Assembly (NCBI RefSeq): GCF_014638915.1
Contig: NZ_BMFQ01000002.1
Coordinates: 434,001 to 498,000, forward strand
Reading direction: 5' to 3'
DNA length: 64,000 nt
From: Xanthomarina arctica
Lineage (GTDB): Bacteria; Bacteroidota; Bacteroidia; Flavobacteriales; Flavobacteriaceae
Under the pieces are notes generated by a model. That model searched no databases. It was not told where the DNA came from and was given only the letters and a program-made list of their open reading frames with translations. A program made the position numbers and the translations under genes. This document shows, one piece after another, positions 44,306 to 53,145 of the stretch (the stretch's first letter is position 1; every line of letters begins with the position of its first letter).

Positions 44306-46032
44306 TTGACATTAAAATAATTAATTGCTTTAATGTGCTTTCCATCGGTTGTGTAACCCTCCAAAACAACTTCGTATAATCCATGATTATCAGAAGTAAA
44401 GAAGGTTAACTCTTTAGAGGCATCATTACTCAACGTCAAGTTTGGTTTCCATAGTAATTGTGTTCTGTAGTCTGGAATTCGAGATAACGTATCTGTAAGG
44501 TAATCTGGTTGATAATAAATTTTATTTTCTACTGGCTTTAACAACTGAACTTTTTCAATATTTCTGCTTAACGAAAAGTCGCTCTTTTTAGTAGCTATAG
44601 AAATAATACCATTGTATATTTTTGAGCCATAAATATAAATACCACTAACTGTACTTATGCTAAATATTTTATCGGCATCATAGTTTATTATTTGATTATT
44701 ATCCTCAATTAATATACCATCACATAAAACTAAAGGCCTTGAGTCTAATATATTGTTAATATTAAAGTTTTTATAATCTGTTACTTGAAATACATAATTA
44801 TCTCCTTTTTTGGAGATTGAAGCTGTAAGTATAATTTCAGTAAAAGTTTCTCTAATTGTAGGAAATCTGTTGAAATCGTCTAAAATAAAACGTGTTTGTA
44901 AGGAATTAAAAAATGGCTCATGGATAAAATTTTGTGAGATGCTATCAGTTTTACTGATTAAATAGGCATTTTCAATTTGATTTTTAATACTTCTGGTTTT
45001 TATCCAATCTCTAATGTTTGGATTTAATTTAATCGATTTAAATGTAAAATCGGTATATTCATCAAAACCTTCTTCATTTAAATGTAAGTTGTAATCTTGA
45101 TAATTAGATTCTTGAACTTGTAGTAGCGCATTTGAAGCGGTATAATCCTTACTTAAAACAAAATAAAACTCTCCTGAAGCATTCGTTTTACTATTTTTAA
45201 ATAGAAAATCGGATCCTGGGATAGAAAGAGATACTTGTTTGTTAGATACTGATACATCTGCACTATCTGCAGAAAGTTTTCCAGTAATGATATCTCCACG
45301 AAGTTCTGGTAAAAAATAGGTGTTTCGTGGTGGTTTGGAAACGCTTGATGTTTTTAATTCCTTGCTAACTGATACTGAATCCATTTTTCTAACAGACAAG
45401 CTATAATTCCCATTGTATGAATTAAACTTGTTTTTTTCTATGTTAATGGTTACTTTTTCTCTGGAGTTATAAGTAGACTTATTGGTTGATACTGAAATTG
45501 GATTATTAGAAACTTTTGAAATATCATTAAGTTCTTGATCTCTTTTAGAAATCTCCACACTATTAATATCACTCTCAGTTGAGGGTTTTAATTGATGGTC
45601 GTTAGAGAAAGGATTAATAATGTAAATGTCTTTTTCATAAAATGAATCGAGTATGTTGTTTTTTGCCCAATTGGTATATGCAATTAATTTATATTGACCT
45701 GTTTTGATTGTAGGAGGTATAAAAAATTCGCTAAATGAAATGCCATTGTCACTTTTTAATTTTTGTTTGAATAAAACTTTTTTGTCCGCGCCAATTAACT
45801 CAACATAGGTAATTTTACTAATGTCGCTAAAAGTGCTAGTTTCAGTATTGAGAGCAGTTATTTGATAGTATAAAAACTCTCCTGTAACCAAAAGGTTGGT
45901 ATTGGTGTGAAGTTGTACTTTTTCTTTTGGAATTTGACTTTCTAAATAGTGGTATTCCTCTTTACTAATTTGACTGTAAAGGCACAAATTGGCAAGGATG
46001 AATAGTGATAAGAGTATATTTTTTTTAGTCAT
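44302..46032 (-). CDS. MG2-like secreted protein of an outer-membrane uptake operon
   Basis: A 576-residue secreted protein with a signal peptide (MTKKNILLSLFILANLCLYSQ). The N-terminal half (about 35-150) is a macroglobulin MG2-like domain (KEKVQLHTNTNLLVTGEFLY, then TIKTGQYKLIAYTNWAKNNI). The middle has beta-sandwich segments (ASGEFYFVLSKDYTASN). About 430-490 resembles a TonB plug fragment (RPLVLCDGILIEDNNQIINY, then GIYIYGSKIYNGIISIATKK) with no barrel after it. Such proteins usually accompany DUF4249/TonB receptor pairs in Bacteroidetes. It is the last gene of the minus-strand operon starting at 52083, 8 bp after a DUF4249 gene. Confidence 0.78.
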   Translation of the reverse strand: MTKKNILLSLFILANLCLYSQISKEEYHYLESQIPKEKVQLHTNTNLLVTGEFLYYQITALNTETSTFSDISKITYVELIGADKKVLFKQKLKSDNGISFSEFFIPPTIKTGQYKLIAYTNWAKNNILDSFYEKDIYIINPFSNDHQLKPSTESDINSVEISKRDQELNDISKVSNNPISVSTNKSTYNSREKVTINIEKNKFNSYNGNYSLSVRKMDSVSVSKELKTSSVSKPPRNTYFLPELRGDIITGKLSADSADVSVSNKQVSLSIPGSDFLFKNSKTNASGEFYFVLSKDYTASNALLQVQESNYQDYNLHLNEEGFDEYTDFTFKSIKLNPNIRDWIKTRSIKNQIENAYLISKTDSISQNFIHEPFFNSLQTRFILDDFNRFPTIRETFTEIILTASISKKGDNYVFQVTDYKNFNINNILDSRPLVLCDGILIEDNNQIINYDADKIFSISTVSGIYIYGSKIYNGIISIATKKSDFSLSRNIEKVQLLKPVENKIYYQPDYLTDTLSRIPDYRTQLLWKPNLTLSNDASKELTFFTSDNHGLYEVVLEGYTTDGKHIKAINYFNVN

Positions 46033-46040
46033 AATTATAA

Positions 46041-47246
46041 TTAATCTTCCCAGAAATCTGGTTTTATGTTAGAAGCTACAGAAGTACAATCACCACATTC
46101 TGGGTTGACAAGAGTATAAATTTGGCCATCATTAGTTACATAATGATAGTCAGAATTAACAACACTTGAATATATTACTGGTCTATCTGTAAAAGGAAAA
46201 ACTCCTCCATAATTTAATGAGATTACATCACAACTATATAGATAAGGTGGTTGAACCATTCCATCCTCTATATAATCTGTGTAATCAAAATAAATTCTTT
46301 TAGAATCTACCGTAGATACATCAAAATAGCCTATAACCTTTTCAGATGAATTTGATAATGAGTGAATATTTCCAGAAACAAACCCTGGCTGTGTAGGAGA
46401 TAAAATGCTTCCAGAATCACCAAGATCGTCAATCATTTTATAAAAAGTATACGCTTCTAGACTTTGCACGTATTGCGTTACCAATATGCTATATCTATCT
46501 CTTATTACGCCATCATTTTCATCAATAAATCTCATGGGAAAACTAATAATGTTATTTTGATCTAAATCTATGTTTGACGTTTGAATGATTCCAACAGAAT
46601 TTACAGTTTTATAACAAATACGTTCTTGTTCAATCCTTTCAGAAAGTATGATGTCAAACTGTATATCAGGACCAAAGTATTCAACATTCTCAAGATTTAT
46701 ATCGGTAAAAGTCCAGAAGGGAGCCACTATTTTATAAGTCTCTTCATATTCATATCTAAAATATTGAGCATCAGAGTTTTGGTCATCACTGTCTATAAAA
46801 ACCTGAATACCATTTTCTCCAGTGCTTTTCGTAATAAATTCAGCATACAGATCTGTTATTTGGGATATAGGAGTAGATTCCACTTGGGTTGAGCTGTATT
46901 GTTTCCCATCTTGTGTAGTAATAAACAGCTGATAAGTCCTGTTTTCAATGGCTTGGAACTCTTGGTTTGATAAATAAATTCCTTCTGCGTTTTGCGAAAA
47001 AGAATAATTATTTCCAGAGCTGTCTTCTATCCATATATCGGCATTATTTTCATATTCTAGAGTCTGAGAGTCTAAAGCATAGGTTTTAGTAAGACTTACC
47101 TCCTGTTGCTTTAATTCATTTGTAATCGTGCTTTCTACAACAAAGGCATTAAGAAAATCTATAGATTCTACTTCAAAAGGCTCCTTACAATTAAATAATG
47201 AAATTGAAATCAAGAATAGAACGATATGTGTTTGTTTCATTTTCAT
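46041..47246 (-). CDS. DUF4249 surface lipoprotein, copy A
   Basis: A 401-residue lipoprotein. The signal peptide ends ISISLFNCKEP, so Cys20 is the lipobox cysteine. The body is the DUF4249 beta-sandwich, a family found beside TonB receptors in Bacteroidetes and presumed to be a surface-exposed binding partner. The last residues read NPECGDCTSVASNIKPDFWED, with a CGDC pair that may form a disulfide. The first 141 residues are identical to copy B 4 bp upstream on the minus strand; the middle has diverged and the C-terminus is again identical. The start is MKMKQTH at 47246. Confidence 0.88.
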   Translation of the reverse strand: MKMKQTHIVLFLISISLFNCKEPFEVESIDFLNAFVVESTITNELKQQEVSLTKTYALDSQTLEYENNADIWIEDSSGNNYSFSQNAEGIYLSNQEFQAIENRTYQLFITTQDGKQYSSTQVESTPISQITDLYAEFITKSTGENGIQVFIDSDDQNSDAQYFRYEYEETYKIVAPFWTFTDINLENVEYFGPDIQFDIILSERIEQERICYKTVNSVGIIQTSNIDLDQNNIISFPMRFIDENDGVIRDRYSILVTQYVQSLEAYTFYKMIDDLGDSGSILSPTQPGFVSGNIHSLSNSSEKVIGYFDVSTVDSKRIYFDYTDYIEDGMVQPPYLYSCDVISLNYGGVFPFTDRPVIYSSVVNSDYHYVTNDGQIYTLVNPECGDCTSVASNIKPDFWED

Positions 47247-47250
47247 TCGC

Positions 47251-48459
47251 TTAATCTTCCCAGAAATCTGGTTTTATGTTAGAAGCTACAGAGGTACAAT
47301 CACCACATTCTGGATTGACTAGAGTGTAGTTTAGACCATTATAATTTACATAATTATAGTCAAAATTAACAACACTAGAATACATTGGTATTCTATCATT
47401 AAAAGGAAACGGTTTATTATAATTCAATTCCACTATATTACAAGTATATAAATAGGGAGGTTGAACCATTCCCGAATCTATAAAATCTTCATAATCAAAA
47501 TAGATTCTTTTGCTATCTACTGTAGATACATCAAAATAGCCTATAACTTTTTCAGACTCATTTGAGAATGATTTAATATTTCCAGAAACAAAACCTGGTT
47601 GTGAGGGAGATAAAATATTTCCAGAACTACCAAGGTCATTAATCATTTTATAAAAAGTATATGCTTCTAGGCCTTGTACGTACTGTGTTACTAAAATACT
47701 GTATCTATCTCTTGATAAACCATTATCCTCATTAAGAAATCTTATTGGGTAGCGCTCAATATTATTTTGTTCTAAATCTGTAGTCGACGTTTGGTTGATT
47801 CCAATAGAAAGATCAGTTTTATAACAAATACGCTCTTGTTCAAGCCTTTGGGAAAGTATGATGTCAAACTCTAAACGCCCCAATTCATCATTTCTAGGAT
47901 TTTCTAGTTTAATATCTGTAGGAGTCCATTCTGGAGCAACTACCATATAAGTTTCTTCATAGTCATATCTAAAATATTGAGCCTCCGAATTCTCATTATC
48001 GCTATCTACAAATACTTGAATACCTTTTTCTCCATTACTTTTAGTTATAAATTCAGCATACAGATCTGTTATCTGGGATATAGGAGTAGATTCCACTTGG
48101 GTTGAGCTGTATTGTTTCCCATCTTGTGTAGTAATAAACAGCTGATAAGTCCTGTTTTCAATGGCTTGAAACTCTTGGTTTGATAGATAAATTCCTTCTG
48201 CGTTTTGCGAAAAAGAATAATTATTTCCAGAGCTGTCTTCTATCCATATATCGGCATTATTTTCATATTCTAGAGTCTGAGAGTCTAAAGCATAGGTTTT
48301 AGTAAGACTTACTTCCTGTTGCTTTAATTCATTTGTAATCGTGCTTTCTACAACAAAGGCATTAAGAAAATCTATAGATTCTACTTCAAAAGGCTCCTTA
48401 CAATTAAATAATGAAATTGAAATCAAGAATAGAACGATATGTGTTTGTTTCATTTTCAT
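47251..48459 (-). CDS. DUF4249 surface lipoprotein, copy B
   Basis: A paralogue of copy A, 402 residues when read from MKMKQTH at 48459. An in-frame ATG at 48477 would add MIFIRL before the signal peptide, but copy A begins at MKMKQTH, and a signal peptide with the lipobox FNC needs that start. Its fold, lipobox Cys20, C-terminal CGDC and predicted surface location are the same as in copy A. Substitutions concentrate in about residues 142-380 (for example EWTPTDIKLENPRNDELGRL versus FWTFTDINLENVEYFGPDIQ). It lies directly behind the TonB receptor gene, so it is probably its primary partner. Confidence 0.88.
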   Translation of the reverse strand: MKMKQTHIVLFLISISLFNCKEPFEVESIDFLNAFVVESTITNELKQQEVSLTKTYALDSQTLEYENNADIWIEDSSGNNYSFSQNAEGIYLSNQEFQAIENRTYQLFITTQDGKQYSSTQVESTPISQITDLYAEFITKSNGEKGIQVFVDSDNENSEAQYFRYDYEETYMVVAPEWTPTDIKLENPRNDELGRLEFDIILSQRLEQERICYKTDLSIGINQTSTTDLEQNNIERYPIRFLNEDNGLSRDRYSILVTQYVQGLEAYTFYKMINDLGSSGNILSPSQPGFVSGNIKSFSNESEKVIGYFDVSTVDSKRIYFDYEDFIDSGMVQPPYLYTCNIVELNYNKPFPFNDRIPMYSSVVNFDYNYVNYNGLNYTLVNPECGDCTSVASNIKPDFWED

Positions 48460-48552
48460 TAGTCTAATAAAAATCATTGATAGGCTTATGGCTAAATACT
48501 ACTAAAGCTAAAAGTAAAAGGATTGATATGTTATGTGATTTCAGAGTCATTT

Positions 48553-51345
48553 TTAAAACTTAAAATTATAAGTTATAGTTGGTATAGGCATGGCAAAAAT
48601 GGATGTTTTATAAGCCTGTATATTTCCGTCTTCATTTTCAAAAATTATTGAATATGGATTATCTCTTCCTAAGACATTATAAACCGAAATGTTCCAAAAG
48701 CTATGTGCTAACTTTTTTATTTTATGGTTTCCTTCAATGTTAACACCTAAATCTAATCTATAATAATCTGGAATTCTATATTCATTTCTATCACTATAAA
48801 CCACTTGTTCTTCATTTGCAAAATTAAATTTCCCAATAGGGTAGGTAATAGGTCTCCCGGTTTGGTATGTAAAGTTTGCTGAGAAGCTGAATCTATGGGT
48901 TAATTTATAATTCATTATCGCAGTGAAGTCATGAGGTTTATCATAATTAGCAGGAAAAAACTCCCCATTATTTACTTGCTCTTCTTCGATATCACTTTCT
49001 AATTTCACAAAAGATCTAGAATATGTATAACTTAACCAGCCATTAAATTTTCCTGCCTTTTTGTTAATTAAGAACTCCACTCCATAAGCTTTACCTTCTC
49101 CTTCCAATAAATCTCTTTCTAGGTTTTCATTCAAAATTAAATCGGCTCCAATTTTATAATCTAGAATATTTTCCATTTTTTTATAATAACCTTCCACACT
49201 AACTTCAAGATTATTGTTGTCAAAATTTCTAAAAAGACCAAAAGCAATCTGTTGAGCTCTTTCTGGTTTGATGTTTAAATCTGATAGCTTCCATGTGTCT
49301 GTTGGAGACTCCGTTGTGTTATTAGATAATAAATGAATGTATTGAATGGTACTACTATAGCCTCCTTTTATAGATAATTCTGGAGTTAAAAAATATCTAA
49401 ATGAAACTCTAGCTTCAGGACCTCCATAAGTAGTTATAACCTCATTATTACCATATTGATTAACCTCTGTAATTGATGACTCGTCTTTTGGAACACCTTC
49501 TTGATACACGAGTTGAGTAGCTGGACCCATGGCCATGTAAAAAGAAAACCGTATTCCAACATCTAAAAGTAGACGATCATTAATTTCGAAAAGATCTGAA
49601 ATAAAGATAGCAGACTCTAAACCTTTCTCCTTTTGCAAGGAAAGAGGTTCCACATCAGAATTTGGCCCAATGGGTTGGATGCTTCCTGGATCTACATGAT
49701 AAAGTTTACTGCTTATACCATAATCAAATTTATGCTTTTTGCTAAATAAATATTTCATATTTAACTTCACTTGAGTTTCATTAATTTTATAACCAAAATC
49801 AAAATTTAAATTGGCATCCGCATCATATTCAACCTCATTCTTATATTGACTATTTACTAAAGTTAATGAACCTCGATTTTTTTCGTTAAATGTGTGATCC
49901 CATTTTAGAGATCCAATGGTGTTACTGTATTTGAAAAGAGAATCGGATGAGATACTAAATTTATCATGACTGTAATATAAGGTTGCCTGTACACTGTTGT
50001 TTGGGTCAATGTTATGTTTGTACTTAACAATCCCATCTAAAAATGAGGCTTCACTATTTTTCAAAGACTCCTCATCTAGTTTTTTTAAAATCCAATCGGA
50101 ATACGTTGCTCTAAATCCTGTCATAATAGAGGCTTTTCCTTTTACAATAGGAGCTTCAACAGCAATATTGGCTGTTACAGAACCAATGGATCCTTCTCCA
50201 GAAAATTTATCCATATTTCCATCTTTGGTTTTAATATCAAAAACAGAAGATAGTCTTCCTCCATATTGTGCAGGGATGCTCGCTTTATAAATATCTAAAC
50301 TTCCTGTAGTAAATGGATTTAAAGCAGTAAAAAATCCAAAAAAGTGAGAGGGATTATAAAGTACTGCATCATCTAATAAAATTAAATTTTGATCTGTTTT
50401 TCCACCTCTAACATTAAAACCTGCCGAACCTTCACCAGCTGTTGTTATTCCAGGTAAAGTGGTTGCAACTCTAAGAATATCTCTTTCACCTAAAACTAAA
50501 GGAATTGTTTTGATAGTGGTAACATCTAAACTTGTTATCCCTACTACAGCAGATCTTACATTTTTATTTTGGTCTGCTTGAATAACAACTTCATTTAATT
50601 GTTCGGCGCCTTCAGCAATAGAAAAATTTAAACTGCCATCTCCGTAAACAATCACATTTTTTATTGAAGATTTAAACCCCATTAATATGGTTTCAATGCT
50701 GTTGTATCCAGCAGGAAGACTAATGCTATAATCCCCATTTTCATCTGTAACTGCGTTTATTTTTTTACCTACAACCGATATTACTAAATTTTGTAAAGGT
50801 TCGTTTGTTGTTGCGTTTTTCACCTTACCTCTAACGTTATAATACGAATTTGTAGAATTTGAATTTTGTTTTCCGATGGTGATTAACTTGGAATTATTGC
50901 TAGATTTAGTATTATCATATTGTTTATGAAAAACAGCCGTTTTAGATTCTGCACTTTCATCGATAGCACTTGGATTGGGATTGTTTATTATTGAATCGTT
51001 TTTTTCTCCAAAATACCCTTTGGGAAGGGTTGTAAAAACAACGCTGTTATTAGATAGAATGACTTTATTGCCATAAATTAAATAATTTAAAGGTGTTTCT
51101 TGAAAAATGGCATCTAGTATATTTTCTAAAGATTCATTTGTGAATGCGCCTGTTATAGTTTTTTCATCAAACCAATCTTCTTCAAAGTAAAAAGTAAAGG
51201 TGGTTTCTTTTTCAAGTTTAAGAATAGCTTCTTTTATAGGTGTATAATTAAAGGTAATTGTATAGGAATCACTTTTACTTTTACTTTGACTAAACACTAA
51301 ATGTGTGACAAAAAAGAAAAATAGTATTATAATTTGCCTAGTCAT
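48553..51345 (-). CDS. TonB-dependent receptor with STN domain
   Basis: A 930-residue outer-membrane receptor. It has a signal peptide (MTRQIIILFFFFVTHLVFSQ) and an STN domain (about 28-108, ITFNYTPIKEAILKLEKETT and TITGAFTNESLENILDAIFQ). It then has a carboxypeptidase-regulatory domain (about 170-255), a plug (about 270-385, with GSAGFNVRGGKTDQNLILLD and SIPAQYGGRLSSVFDIKTKD) and a 22-strand-type barrel ending IPTITYNFKF. STN domains usually signal to a FecR anti-sigma factor, but no FecI/FecR pair is adjacent. It is followed by two DUF4249 genes. The ligand is unknown; an Arg-Gly-Gly plug loop is typical of SusC-like transporters. Confidence 0.93.
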   Translation of the reverse strand: MTRQIIILFFFFVTHLVFSQSKSKSDSYTITFNYTPIKEAILKLEKETTFTFYFEEDWFDEKTITGAFTNESLENILDAIFQETPLNYLIYGNKVILSNNSVVFTTLPKGYFGEKNDSIINNPNPSAIDESAESKTAVFHKQYDNTKSSNNSKLITIGKQNSNSTNSYYNVRGKVKNATTNEPLQNLVISVVGKKINAVTDENGDYSISLPAGYNSIETILMGFKSSIKNVIVYGDGSLNFSIAEGAEQLNEVVIQADQNKNVRSAVVGITSLDVTTIKTIPLVLGERDILRVATTLPGITTAGEGSAGFNVRGGKTDQNLILLDDAVLYNPSHFFGFFTALNPFTTGSLDIYKASIPAQYGGRLSSVFDIKTKDGNMDKFSGEGSIGSVTANIAVEAPIVKGKASIMTGFRATYSDWILKKLDEESLKNSEASFLDGIVKYKHNIDPNNSVQATLYYSHDKFSISSDSLFKYSNTIGSLKWDHTFNEKNRGSLTLVNSQYKNEVEYDADANLNFDFGYKINETQVKLNMKYLFSKKHKFDYGISSKLYHVDPGSIQPIGPNSDVEPLSLQKEKGLESAIFISDLFEINDRLLLDVGIRFSFYMAMGPATQLVYQEGVPKDESSITEVNQYGNNEVITTYGGPEARVSFRYFLTPELSIKGGYSSTIQYIHLLSNNTTESPTDTWKLSDLNIKPERAQQIAFGLFRNFDNNNLEVSVEGYYKKMENILDYKIGADLILNENLERDLLEGEGKAYGVEFLINKKAGKFNGWLSYTYSRSFVKLESDIEEEQVNNGEFFPANYDKPHDFTAIMNYKLTHRFSFSANFTYQTGRPITYPIGKFNFANEEQVVYSDRNEYRIPDYYRLDLGVNIEGNHKIKKLAHSFWNISVYNVLGRDNPYSIIFENEDGNIQAYKTSIFAMPIPTITYNFKF

Positions 51346-51357
51346 CTATTATCTTTA

Positions 51358-52083
51358 TTAATTTAACGTTTCAATCTTATCTAATTCCTTAATAATATTT
51401 TTAATAAATGTTTCGGGATCGTATTCTAATAACACCTTATTATTGGAGTAAAAATCGTTGATGATTTTAGTTTGGTTAGGAAAGATCTTTTTCAAATTAT
51501 TCTTGGAATTGATCTTGTAGAAGGTCTTGTTAAGAAGAATTAGATACGTGTCTTCTCGATAAAAGATATACTCTACTTTTTCTCTGGAAAGTTTATCTCT
51601 TTTCCTCTTAATATATTTACTGTATAGTTGAAGGTTTTGGCCGTTGTAAATCTCTTTTAGGATCCCTTCAAAATTGAAATCTGCTATGTTATATTCTTGA
51701 TGAAAATTAATAAACAGATTATTATTAATACTAAAACTAGATAATTTACTATTATTTAATTGAAGGTTGAAATAACTTCTATCATTTTTTAATTTGACTA
51801 TTAAAACATCATTAAATAAATCATATTTTAAATCTAAATTATTGAATGCTTGTCCATCATAAACGACATTTCCTTTTGTGAAGTCGTAAAACTCAAAGTA
51901 TCTATGATTTGTTTTTGTAGTTCTATATTCGTCTATGTATCGCAGCCCGTTGTAGAGTAGTGTGTGGTCGTAACCCACAATAGAATCGTATGCTGCATAG
52001 GATCTCTTCAAGCTGGTGTCACCTTGTGAAAACACCATTTGAAAGAATAAAACAAACCAACTAACAAGGAAAAATCTTAACAT
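51358..52083 (-). CDS. secreted protein heading the uptake operon, function unknown
   Basis: A 241-residue protein with a signal peptide (MLRFFLVSWFVLFFQMVFSQ) and a mainly beta central part (about 60-140, GNVVYDGQAFNNLDLKYDLF, VLIVKLKNDRSYFNLQL). A strongly basic segment follows (YSKYIKRKRDKLSREKVEYI), then a helical end (FIKNIIKELDKIE). It is 12 bp upstream of the STN-type TonB receptor gene and is the first gene of a five-gene unit. Such leader proteins beside STN receptors occur in Bacteroidetes; whether it binds ligand, receptor or regulator is not visible here. Confidence 0.75.
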   Translation of the reverse strand: MLRFFLVSWFVLFFQMVFSQGDTSLKRSYAAYDSIVGYDHTLLYNGLRYIDEYRTTKTNHRYFEFYDFTKGNVVYDGQAFNNLDLKYDLFNDVLIVKLKNDRSYFNLQLNNSKLSSFSINNNLFINFHQEYNIADFNFEGILKEIYNGQNLQLYSKYIKRKRDKLSREKVEYIFYREDTYLILLNKTFYKINSKNNLKKIFPNQTKIINDFYSNNKVLLEYDPETFIKNIIKELDKIETLN

Positions 52084-52158
52084 ATAATTAAATAACTACA
52101 AAATATTCTATGAATATAGGGAATATGTAGCTAAAATATCACAATATTTAAAATTATG

Positions 52159-52800
52159 TTAAATTTTATTGACAAGCCATTTCCTTAATTCATAAAAGTT
52201 TTGAGGAGTCACGCCATGTCCAACAGGAAATTCGGTATACTCATTTTTAATATGTAATGCATCTAAAAATAGCGGTGCTTTTCTTGCCCATTCCACAGGT
52301 AATACTTGATCTACATTTCCATGAGAGCAATAGAAACTTAAATGTGAATAATCTTTTTTGGTTAGATCTTTAGGAATAATATTTTCATTAATATAACCGC
52401 TTAAGGCAATAACTTGTTTCACTTTTTCAGGATAGGTTAGAGCTACAGCATAACTTAAAATGGTACCTTGACTAAAACCTAGAAGCGTGACATTGTCTTT
52501 GTTTACAGGATACTTTGCACAAGCTTCATCGATAAAATTAGCAACTAAATCTCTAGATGTTATAGCTTGTTCATCGTCGCTCCATTTGTTTTGATCGGCA
52601 TCGAAATTGATAGCATACCAAGCATTTCCATAAGGTTCTAATTTGTATGGTGCTTTTAAAGAAATTATAAATAATTCTTCAGGTAATTCAGATGCGAAAG
52701 AAAACAAATCGTTTTCATCGCTCCCATAACCATGGCATAAAATTAATAAAGGGGCATTTTCTTTTAATGTTGAAGGTCTTGTAATATATGATAAGCTCAA
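52159..52800 (-). CDS. phospholipase/carboxylesterase-type alpha/beta hydrolase
   Basis: A 213-residue hydrolase of the YpfH/carboxylesterase group. The oxyanion segment is PLLILCHGYGSDENDLFSFA, the nucleophile elbow LLGFSQGTILSYA (Ser in GFSQG), the acid YCSHGNVDQVLPVEWARK, and the catalytic His FPVGHGVTPQNFYELRKWL. It is cytoplasmic, with no signal peptide. The start codon is TTG at 52798-52800; the frame is closed by a stop shortly upstream and offers no ATG. It lies 14 bp behind the DUF4870 gene in the same direction, so it is co-transcribed with it and with the dihydroorotase-like and BatA genes. Confidence 0.9.
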   Translation of the reverse strand: MSLSYITRPSTLKENAPLLILCHGYGSDENDLFSFASELPEELFIISLKAPYKLEPYGNAWYAINFDADQNKWSDDEQAITSRDLVANFIDEACAKYPVNKDNVTLLGFSQGTILSYAVALTYPEKVKQVIALSGYINENIIPKDLTKKDYSHLSFYCSHGNVDQVLPVEWARKAPLFLDALHIKNEYTEFPVGHGVTPQNFYELRKWLVNKI

Positions 52801-52814
52801 ATCTGTAGTTGTTA

Positions 52815-53141
52815 TTAGTTAATGTTTCTAAACCATTCTTGGAATTTTTCTCCAATGACAGGAATAGGTTTTGCTTCACCTTTTACGGCATAAAAGAATC
52901 CAAATAACCAACAAACAAACGTGATTATCCAAAAACTGGTTCCCATCAAGCTATTGACGTATTCTTCAACTAAATTTGAAAAAAGTAGCATGATAATTAA
53001 GCCCAGCATTTGTCGGATATGAAATAATGTAAAAGGATTCCTCTTTTCAAGATTCATAATGATGGCAATTATTAAGCCAATAAAAGTTAAATAACTTACA
53101 AGAGCCAATGTTTTTCCTTCTTGAATTGTTTTATCTGTCAT
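52815..53141 (-). CDS. DUF4870/Tic20-like membrane protein
   Basis: A 108-residue integral membrane protein with three or four helices (about 12-29 LALVSYLTFIGLIIAIIM, 40-60, 68-88). It has the family-typical ending GEAKPIPVIGEKFQEWF and the FHIRQMLGL motif after the first loop. It belongs to the DUF4870/Tic20-like 'import component' group; the function is not established in bacteria. It is 4 bp downstream of the dihydroorotase-like gene, in one operon. Confidence 0.85.
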   Translation of the reverse strand: MTDKTIQEGKTLALVSYLTFIGLIIAIIMNLEKRNPFTLFHIRQMLGLIIMLLFSNLVEEYVNSLMGTSFWIITFVCWLFGFFYAVKGEAKPIPVIGEKFQEWFRNIN

Positions 53142-53145
53142 TAAT

